Position numbers and translations under genes: made by a program. Positions 58,600-64,000 of a stretch of 64,000 nt of DNA are shown piece by piece. The notes below the pieces were generated by a model. That model made no database searches and was not told where the DNA came from. It saw only the letters and a program-made list of their open reading frames with translations. The stretch's first letter is position 1. Each line of letters opens with the position of its first letter. The DNA lies in the NCBI RefSeq assembly GCF_027594865.1, contig NZ_CP089391.1, positions 2,262,501 through 2,326,500 on the forward strand, given 5' to 3'. Source of the DNA: Bradyrhizobium xenonodulans. Its GTDB lineage: Bacteria > Pseudomonadota > Alphaproteobacteria > Rhizobiales > Xanthobacteraceae.

Positions 58600-59673
58600 T
58601 CAGCCCACGATCTTCTCGATCGCTGCCTGATCCAACCCGAACTTTTTCCCGGCCTCCAGGATCTCCTGCCAGGTGTTCGGATCGACCGGAATACCCTCCG
58701 CCAAGCGCTTCTTCTTGGTCTCGCGCTCGGGATCGCCCGCGATCTTCACCTTGGCGACGCCGGGAGCAGGCGGCGAGCCGGTGTGCCAGGCGACGAAACT
58801 CTCGACCTCGCGCGCGAGGTTCTCGCCGGTGCCGAGCTTGCCCGGATCGATGACGATCGAGAGCATGCCGTTGAGGACGTTGTACTTGCCGTCGGACGGG
58901 CCCTTGACCACCTGCCCGCCGGAGAGCGCGCCGCCGAGGATTTCGCACACCAGTGCGAGGCCCGAACCCTTGTGCTCGCCGAACGGCAGGATAGCGCCGT
59001 GCGGGGGAATCACGGTGTAGCGCGGATTGACGGTGGGCTTGCCTTCATTGTCGATGATGGTGCCGGGCTCGAGTTCGACGCCCTTGTTGTGGGCGACGCG
59101 GGTCTTGCCTTGCGCGATCCTGCTGGTGGCGAAATCGAGCACGATGGGGTCCTTGCCGCGGCGCGGGATGCCGACGCAGAACGGGTTGGTGCCGTGGCGC
59201 GCATCGCTGCCGCCCCAGGGTGCCACGATCGGGCGCGAGATCACGTTGACGAAGTGGATCGAGACCAGCCCGTGGTCGATGCACTGCTCGGCCCAGTGGC
59301 CGATGCGCCCGATGTGGTGGGAGTTGGAGAGGCCGACGAGACAGACGCCGTTGCGTTTGGCGCGCTCGGCCGCGAGTTCCATCGCTTCATGGCCGATCAC
59401 CTGGCCGTAGCCGGTGAGGCCGTCGAGGGTGAGGAGCGGGCCGGTGTCGAGCACGATCTTGACGTGCTGGTTCACGGCGAGGCCGCCATTGGTGACGCTC
59501 TGGACATAGCGCGGGATCATGCCGACGCCGTGCGAGTCGTGTCCCCTGAGATTAGCCTCGACGAGGTTGGTGGAGACGAGCTCGGCTTCGCGGTCCGAGG
59601 AGCCGCCCGCTTTGACGATGGCGCGGATGGCGTTGGTGAGCGGCTCTGCCTTGATGGTGCGATAGTCGGCCAT
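58600..59673 (-). CDS. Ldh family (malate/L-lactate/ureidoglycolate dehydrogenase type) oxidoreductase
   Basis: 357 residues from the ATG at 59673. The Ldh_2 fold is recognised by LVSTNLVEANLRGHDSHGVGMIPRYVQSV near 50-75, SNSHHIGRIGHWAEQCIDHGLVSIHFVNV, GGSDARHGTNPFCVGIPR and PPHGAILPFGEHKGSGLALVCEILGGALSGG. The family uses NAD(P) to oxidise 2-hydroxy acids or reduce 2-keto/imino acids (malate, ureidoglycolate, cyclic imines). Which of these cannot be told. It lies directly before the D-2-hydroxyacid dehydrogenase gene on the minus strand. Confidence 0.92.
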   Translation of the reverse strand: MADYRTIKAEPLTNAIRAIVKAGGSSDREAELVSTNLVEANLRGHDSHGVGMIPRYVQSVTNGGLAVNQHVKIVLDTGPLLTLDGLTGYGQVIGHEAMELAAERAKRNGVCLVGLSNSHHIGRIGHWAEQCIDHGLVSIHFVNVISRPIVAPWGGSDARHGTNPFCVGIPRRGKDPIVLDFATSRIAQGKTRVAHNKGVELEPGTIIDNEGKPTVNPRYTVIPPHGAILPFGEHKGSGLALVCEILGGALSGGQVVKGPSDGKYNVLNGMLSIVIDPGKLGTGENLAREVESFVAWHTGSPPAPGVAKVKIAGDPERETKKKRLAEGIPVDPNTWQEILEAGKKFGLDQAAIEKIVG

Positions 59674-59684
59674 TGTTGTTGCTC

Positions 59685-60596
59685 TTATCCCTTCACGATC
59701 CGGCGGCAGTGGACCCATGCCGCTTCAATCAGGTTCTCACTCGCCTCCGGCGTGCGGAAGGCCGAATGCGCCGACAGCGTCACGTTCGGAAGTTTGGTCA
59801 GCGGGTGATCGCCGGGCAGCGGCTCGGTGTTGAAGACGTCGAGGCCCGCATGGCGGATATGGCCCGACTTCAGCGCATCGATCATGGCGGCCTCGTCGAC
59901 GACCGCGGCGCGCGCGGTGTTGACGAGAATGACGCCAGGTTTCATCGCAAAGATCTTCTCGCGCGTGATCATGCCGCGCGTCTCGTCGTTGAGCAGCAGA
60001 TGCAGCGACACGACGTCGCTCCTGGCCAGCAATGTATCGAGATCGACAAATTCCACGCCGGGATGGCTTTTCGGCGACCGGTTCCAGGCGATCACCTTCA
60101 TGCCGCTGCCGGATGCAATGCGCGCCACTTCAGCTGCGATGCCGCCGAAGCCGATCAGGCCGAGCGTCTTGCCGGTGAGCTGCATGCCGTCCTCGCGCAG
60201 CCAGTTGCCGCTGCGCATCTCGCGATCCATCATCGCGATGACGCGGGCCGAGGCCCACATCAGCGCGATCGCGGATTCGGCGACGGCGGTGTCGCCATAG
60301 CCCTTGATGAGATGCACGGAGATGCCGAGCTCGGCCAGTTCCTCCGGGTTCATGTAGCTGCGCGCGCCGGTGCCGAGGAACACGACGTGCTTGAGGCCGG
60401 CGCACTTCTTCGCCACTTCGGTCGGCAGTGCAGTGTGGTCGACGATCGCGATCTCGGCGCCATCGAGGATTTCAGGGTATTGCTCGGGCTTGATATCGGG
60501 ATCCCTGTGGATCCGCATCTTGGGATCGTCAGGCTTCTCCAGCCGCTCCATGATCGCGGCAAGGGCTTCGTTGGCGTCGACGAAAACTCCGCGCAT
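59685..60596 (-). CDS. D-2-hydroxyacid dehydrogenase
   Basis: 303 residues. The nucleotide-binding loop GLIGFGGIAAEVARIASGSGMKVIAWNR, the Arg/Glu-type region VLVNTARAAVVDEAAMIDAL, and catalytic His in TLSAHSAFRTPEASENL are those of the D-isomer 2-hydroxyacid dehydrogenase family. It would reduce a 2-keto acid to the D-hydroxy acid or the reverse. It precedes the Ldh gene by 11 bases and follows the amidohydrolase gene by 12, so the three likely share one transcript. Confidence 0.92.
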   Translation of the reverse strand: MRGVFVDANEALAAIMERLEKPDDPKMRIHRDPDIKPEQYPEILDGAEIAIVDHTALPTEVAKKCAGLKHVVFLGTGARSYMNPEELAELGISVHLIKGYGDTAVAESAIALMWASARVIAMMDREMRSGNWLREDGMQLTGKTLGLIGFGGIAAEVARIASGSGMKVIAWNRSPKSHPGVEFVDLDTLLARSDVVSLHLLLNDETRGMITREKIFAMKPGVILVNTARAAVVDEAAMIDALKSGHIRHAGLDVFNTEPLPGDHPLTKLPNVTLSAHSAFRTPEASENLIEAAWVHCRRIVKG

Positions 60597-60608
60597 GGCT
60601 CTCTCCGG

Positions 60609-61859
60609 TCAGGATGCGACGCCGGCGATCGCCAGCACGGTATGCATGAGGACGTTGGTGCCCGCAGCGCAGTCAGGCTGCGTGGCGTCCTCCAGCTCGT
60701 TGTGGCTGATGCCGTCCTTGCAGGGCACGAACACCATCGCAGCCGGCATGATGGTGTTGAGGTTGCAGGCATCGTGACCGGCACCGGAGGTGATACGGCG
60801 CGAGGAATAACCGAGCGTCTTTGCCGCGTTCTCGACGGCCGCGATCAGCTTGGGATCGAAATGTGTCGGCGGCTTGCGCCAGACGAGGTCGATCTTGACC
60901 TCGACCTTGCGGCGCGCGGCGATCTCGGCAATGGCGGCGCGCAGATCGCGGTCGAGCGCATCCATGATCGCGCCGTCCGCGCTGCGGCAATCCATGGTGA
61001 ACGCGATCTCGCCGGGAATGACGTTGCGCGAGGGATTTGCGATCACGGCTTCGCCGATAGTGCCGACCGCGTTCGGCCCGTGCTTCTTCGCGATGGCTTC
61101 CATTGCCAGCACGATCTCCGACAGCGTCGCGAGCGCATCGCGCCGCAGCGGCATCGGCGTCGAGCCTGCGTGGCTCTCGAAGCCGGAAATCTTGCCGTCG
61201 TACCAGAGCACGCCCTGACCGGAATCGACCACGCCGATGGTCTTGCCTTCGGCTTCGAGGATCGGGCCCTGCTCGATGTGCAGCTCGACGAAGCAGCCGA
61301 GCTTCTGGAAGCCGACCGGCTTTTCGCCGCGATAGCCGATGCTGTCGAGCGCCTGGCCGACGGTCGTGCCCTCAATATCCTTGCGCGACAAAATGTCGTC
61401 GGTGGTGAAATCACCGACGTAAGCCGCGGACGCCATCATCGCCGGTGCGAAGCGCGAACCTTCCTCATTGGTCCAGTTGACCACGCAGATCGGCGCCTCG
61501 GTCTCGATGCCGGCATCGTTCAGGGTGCGGATGACTTCGAGCGCGCCGAGCGTGCCCAGAATGCCGTCATACTTGCCGCCGGTCGGCTGGGTGTCGAGAT
61601 GCGAACCGATGCCGACGGCCAGCTTCGACATGTCGCGTCCCTTGCGCAGGCCGAACTGGGAGCCGAGCGCATCGGTATGCACCTCGAGGCCGGCCTCCTC
61701 GCAAGCCTTGCGAAACCAGTCGCGCACCTGCTTGTCTTCCGCGCTCAGCGTCAGCCGCCGCACGCCGCCCTTGGCCGTCGCGCCGAATTGCGCGGTCTCG
61801 TGGATGGAGCCCCAGAGGCGGGCGGAATCGATCTGCAGATTGGTGGCGGCTCGGCTCAT
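60609..61859 (-). CDS. M20-family Zn-dependent amidohydrolase (allantoate/N-carbamoyl-L-amino acid hydrolase type)
   Basis: 416 residues from the ATG at 61859; a TTG at 61895 overlapping the LysR stop as TTGA is possible. Metal-binding motifs: GIGSHLDTQPTGGKYDGILGTLGALEV, WTNEEGSRFAPAMMAS, ELHIEQGPILEAEGKTIGVV and SGAGHDACNLNTIMPAAMVFVPCKDGISHNE at the C-terminus. The family hydrolyses N-carbamoyl amino acids, allantoate or ureidoglycolate. With amidase, Ldh and racemase-like genes nearby it may be part of a hydantoin or ureide route. Follows the LysR gene in the same direction. Confidence 0.92.
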   Translation of the reverse strand: MSRAATNLQIDSARLWGSIHETAQFGATAKGGVRRLTLSAEDKQVRDWFRKACEEAGLEVHTDALGSQFGLRKGRDMSKLAVGIGSHLDTQPTGGKYDGILGTLGALEVIRTLNDAGIETEAPICVVNWTNEEGSRFAPAMMASAAYVGDFTTDDILSRKDIEGTTVGQALDSIGYRGEKPVGFQKLGCFVELHIEQGPILEAEGKTIGVVDSGQGVLWYDGKISGFESHAGSTPMPLRRDALATLSEIVLAMEAIAKKHGPNAVGTIGEAVIANPSRNVIPGEIAFTMDCRSADGAIMDALDRDLRAAIAEIAARRKVEVKIDLVWRKPPTHFDPKLIAAVENAAKTLGYSSRRITSGAGHDACNLNTIMPAAMVFVPCKDGISHNELEDATQPDCAAGTNVLMHTVLAIAGVAS

Positions 61860-61891
61860 GCGGTCAGTCTCTCGATTATCCGGCGCCTGTT

Positions 61892-62809
61892 TCAATGACC
61901 CGCCAGCGCGGGCGCGTCAACCGCGAGGCTGCTCTGCGCAATCTGCCGTGCAAGCTCGGCGACGCGCTCGATGGCCACGACGTCGGGCGAGGCGAGCCAG
62001 CTCGCGGTGAAGGTCAGCGGCGCGATCGCGAGATCGGTATCGAGCAGTTGCAGCCGTCCGTCGGCGAGCTCGTTCTCGACGATTGCGTCCGGGATCACGG
62101 CGACGCCGAGCCCTTCCACCGCCATATGGATGACGGTCGCCAGCGAAGCGGACGCATGCAGGCGGATCGGCGGCAGCTCCGGCCGGTCGAACACCTCGCG
62201 CACGACCTCGTAGGGTTTGGTCTTGCGCGGGAAGGTGATGATCGGAAACCGCGCGAGCTCCGCCGGCGTCACCGGACCCTTGCCGAGCCCGAGCGAGGGG
62301 CTTGCGAGAAAGCCGATCGGATAGTCGGCGAGCACGCGGTTGTGCACGCCGGAAGCCGACAGCGGTCCCACCACGAAGGCAAGCTCGATCTCCTGCGCGA
62401 GCAGGCGCGCGGTGAGGTTCGGCGTGATGTCGACCTCGATCTCCAGCGACAGATTCGGATAGACCTGGTTCACGCTCTTCACCAGCCGCGGCAGCCAAGT
62501 GTGCACGATGGTTTCGGCGACGCCGAGCCGCATCACGCCGCGCATGGCGGAGCGGTCGCCGATCTCCGCCATCATCTGAGCACGCAGGCCGATCAGCTTT
62601 TCCGCATAGACCATCATCTGCCGGCCGCTCGGCGTCGGCGAGGCCACGCGATGATCGCGATTGAGCAGCTTCACGCCCATCTCGCGCTCGAGCTGGGCGA
62701 TGCGCTGGGAGATCGCCGGCTGGGTCGTATTGAGCCGTGCTGCGGCGCCGCGAAAGCTGCCGAGCTTCACGACCCAGAGGAAGGTTTCGATCGACCTGAA
62801 GTCCAGCAT
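61892..62809 (-). CDS. LysR family transcriptional regulator
   Basis: 305 residues. N-terminal winged helix (MLDFRSIETFLWVVKLGSFRGAAARLNTTQPAISQRIAQLEREMGVKLLNRDHR) and a periplasmic-binding-protein-like effector domain (~90-300; LSLEIEVDITPNLTARLLAQEIELAFVVGPL). It is divergent from the D-glutamate cyclase-like gene, with a palindrome containing a T-N11-A motif between them. Likely activator of that gene, of the amidohydrolase set behind it, or both. Confidence 0.94.
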   Translation of the reverse strand: MLDFRSIETFLWVVKLGSFRGAAARLNTTQPAISQRIAQLEREMGVKLLNRDHRVASPTPSGRQMMVYAEKLIGLRAQMMAEIGDRSAMRGVMRLGVAETIVHTWLPRLVKSVNQVYPNLSLEIEVDITPNLTARLLAQEIELAFVVGPLSASGVHNRVLADYPIGFLASPSLGLGKGPVTPAELARFPIITFPRKTKPYEVVREVFDRPELPPIRLHASASLATVIHMAVEGLGVAVIPDAIVENELADGRLQLLDTDLAIAPLTFTASWLASPDVVAIERVAELARQIAQSSLAVDAPALAGH

Positions 62810-62826
62810 TGGAAGGATTTTCCTGA

Positions 62827-62847
62827 TCGATAAATTGAATTTATCGA
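62827..62847. promoter_or_regulatory. 21-bp perfect palindrome with LysR T-N11-A motif
   Basis: Arms TCGATAAATT and AATTTATCGA around a central G, 17 bases ahead of the LysR start and 82 before the divergent gene. The arms contain T and A 12 positions apart (62831 and 62843), the classical T-N11-A spacing of LysR binding sites. It is in the right place to be the regulatory site for both genes. Confidence 0.62.
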
Positions 62848-62928
62848 GATCGATTAGAAAGGACGATTAGACTTTATAGCACGCTTGGTGTTGGCTGTCT
62901 TTGTCGAGTTTATAGGCAGGTCGATCCC

Positions 62929-63744
62929 ATGACTGTTTTGGTGGCAGCGCAGCAAACTGAAACGCCCGACACGCTCCCGAGCCGCCAGGCGCGGCTTGCC
63001 TATCGTGATGGGTTGGTCGCCTCCACCGCTGGCGTCGCCCCCGGCTTCGTCCAGGGCAATCTGGCGATCCTGCCGGCCGAATACGCCAGCGCCTTTCATC
63101 GCTTCTGCCAGCTCAACCCGAAACCGTGCCCGATCATCGGCATGTCCGACGTCGGCAGCCCGCATATTCCGGCGCTCGGCGCCGATCTCGACATCCGCAC
63201 CGACGTGCCGCGCTATCGCATCTGGCGTGACGGTGAGGTGGTCGACGAGCCGACAGATGTGACGAAGCATTGGCGCGACGATCTCGTGACCTTCGTGCTT
63301 GGCTGCTCCTTCTCATTCGAAGAGGCGCTGCTCGACGAGGGCATGCCGATCCGCCACATCGAAGAGAACGTCCGCGTGCCGATGTATCGCACCAACATCG
63401 CCTGCGGCGAGGCCGGACCGTTCGCAGGCCCCATGGTGGTGTCGATGCGCCCGTTCAAGCCGGCCGATGCGATCCGCGCGGTGCAGATCACCTCGCGCTA
63501 TCCGGCCGTGCACGGCGCGCCCGTGCATCTCGGCCATCCGCATCTGATCGGCATCAAGGACATCGCCAAGCCGGACTACGGCGATCCGGTGCCCGTCGCC
63601 GACGACGAGATCCCGGTGTTCTGGGCGTGCGGCGTCACGCCGCAATCGGTGATCAACGCCGCAAAGCTCCCGTTCGCGATCACGCATTCGCCCGGCCTGA
63701 TGCTGGTGACGGATCTCAAGAACAGGACCATGGCCGTGATTTAA
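62929..63744 (+). CDS. DUF1445 (YcsI/D-glutamate cyclase-like) putative hydro-lyase
   Basis: 271 residues, soluble. The pattern [82 protein letters not shown] is typical of DUF1445, along with [26 protein letters not shown] and [32 protein letters not shown] at the end. The family is annotated as putative hydro-lyase; one mammalian relative is D-glutamate cyclase, which makes 5-oxo-D-proline. Divergent from LysR, with an operator-like palindrome between. It may remove a D-amino acid or a dead-end product. Confidence 0.88.
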   Translation: MTVLVAAQQTETPDTLPSRQARLAYRDGLVASTAGVAPGFVQGNLAILPAEYASAFHRFCQLNPKPCPIIGMSDVGSPHIPALGADLDIRTDVPRYRIWRDGEVVDEPTDVTKHWRDDLVTFVLGCSFSFEEALLDEGMPIRHIEENVRVPMYRTNIACGEAGPFAGPMVVSMRPFKPADAIRAVQITSRYPAVHGAPVHLGHPHLIGIKDIAKPDYGDPVPVADDEIPVFWACGVTPQSVINAAKLPFAITHSPGLMLVTDLKNRTMAVI

Positions 63745-63835
63745 GTAGGCAGTATTTGCTGCTTCTTCGGGCTTTACCGCATCCATCAATCGCTTCATTC
63801 GATCAGCCGAAATTCAGTAACAGGGGACTTTGCCA

Positions 63836-64000
63836 ATGACGATCTCTCGCCGCGACGTGCTGCTTGGAGCCACCGCCACTGCCGCGCTGGTGTCGCTCGC
63901 CGCACGGGCCCAGACCTCGGAAGTCGTGATCGGCGTCATCTATCCGTTCTCCGGCGGCAGCGCCCAGCAGGGCGTCGACGCGCAGAAGGCCTATGAGACC
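63836..64000 (+). CDS. ABC transporter substrate-binding protein, branched-chain amino acid type, 5' part
   Basis: The first 55 codons are in the window (gene continues to the right). The N-terminus MTISRRDVLLGATATAALVSLAARAQTS has a twin-arginine pattern (SRRDVLLG) followed by a hydrophobic stretch and AxA-type cleavage, so Tat export is likely. The mature start SEVVIGVIYPFSGGSAQQGVDAQKAYET matches LivK/HAAT-type binding proteins (type I periplasmic proteins). It probably carries a ligand related to the DUF1445 pathway and may be under the LysR regulator. Confidence 0.9.
   Translation, partial: MTISRRDVLLGATATAALVSLAARAQTSEVVIGVIYPFSGGSAQQGVDAQKAYET

Noticed and set aside
59673-61898. 741-codon plus-strand frame over the dehydrogenase and amidohydrolase genes
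   Set aside because: It spans three minus-strand genes with catalytic motifs and crosses their boundaries; no family resemblance.
63744-63835. Small gene or RNA between DUF1445 and the binding-protein gene
   Set aside because: The 91-base gap has no open frame with a ribosome-binding site and no stable symmetric structure beyond a short AT-rich stretch.

Overview
The window reads as chromosomal DNA of a GC-rich alphaproteobacterium, most likely Bradyrhizobium or a close relative in the Nitrobacteraceae. This rests on the high GC content, the many peptide and amino-acid ABC transporters, the compact ATGA/TGATG-coupled operons, a Phasin_2-type phasin, a complete paaABCDE set, and intergenic palindromic repeats of the kind common in that group (for example GTCATTGCGAG...CTCGCAATGAC). 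The genus is inferred from gene content and family resemblance; no rRNA or tRNA gene is visible. There is no phage, transposase, integrase or CRISPR array, and 63 coding regions (two cut by the window ends) fill nearly all of the DNA.

Layout. (1) 1-2913: the 3' end of a sensor histidine kinase coupled to two response regulators, the second carrying a class III nucleotide cyclase domain, then a CnbZ/deaminase-like gene. (2) 2980-16697, all minus strand: two complete Dpp/Opp-type peptide ABC transporters (ten genes) flanking a gamma-glutamyltransferase-like Ntn hydrolase and a DUF1028 protein. The GGT-like enzyme keeps the nucleophilic Thr but has lost the usual gamma-glutamate-binding residues. 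(3) 17077-31609: a lipid and storage-polymer neighbourhood with a WS/DGAT acyltransferase, an epoxide-hydrolase-like enzyme, a fused CYP102-type P450/reductase, a PhaE-like plus PhaC synthase pair, a GNAT enzyme, a phasin, a DUF445 membrane protein and two paralogous alpha/beta hydrolases. (4) 31838-38293: phenylacetate catabolism, paaX then paaABCDE-paaI-paaK. (5) 38476-42962: an MDR oxidoreductase, a YeeE/YedE transporter, and a divergent EamA transporter/MocR regulator pair. (6) 43040-48616: ferredoxin, P450, MFS transporter, YuiH-like molybdoenzyme and hydrolase-OsmC fusion on the minus strand, divergent from a TetR regulator. (7) 48613-64000: an amino-acid/amide/hydroxy-acid catabolic region with Asp/Glu racemase-like protein, AapJ-like binding protein, class III aminotransferase, RpiR regulator, AapQM-like permeases, amidase, an SDR without its catalytic residues, tartrate/malate dehydrogenase, Ldh-family dehydrogenase, D-2-hydroxyacid dehydrogenase, M20 amidohydrolase, LysR regulator, D-glutamate cyclase-like protein, and the start of a Tat-exported binding protein.

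How the parts fit. Region 2 looks like one catabolic module for a peptide-like or gamma-amide compound. Region 3 would balance acyl groups between neutral lipid, PHA granules and P450 hydroxylation. Region 4 is a textbook oxygenase operon, with the lower pathway (paaG, Z, J, H, F) not in the window. Region 7 probably imports a nitrogen compound and carries it through deamination, amide hydrolysis and hydroxy-acid oxidation. An inverted repeat with GTTGCAC occurs upstream of both the aapQM-like genes and the tartrate-dehydrogenase gene and may tie these units to the RpiR regulator. The most interesting signals are the divergent GGT-like enzyme between two transporters, a near-identical palindromic site in front of the PHA synthase operon and a hydrolase gene 4.4 kb away, the CxxHxxC ferredoxin, the catalytic-residue losses in the SDR and the racemase-like protein, and several clean operator-like palindromes.
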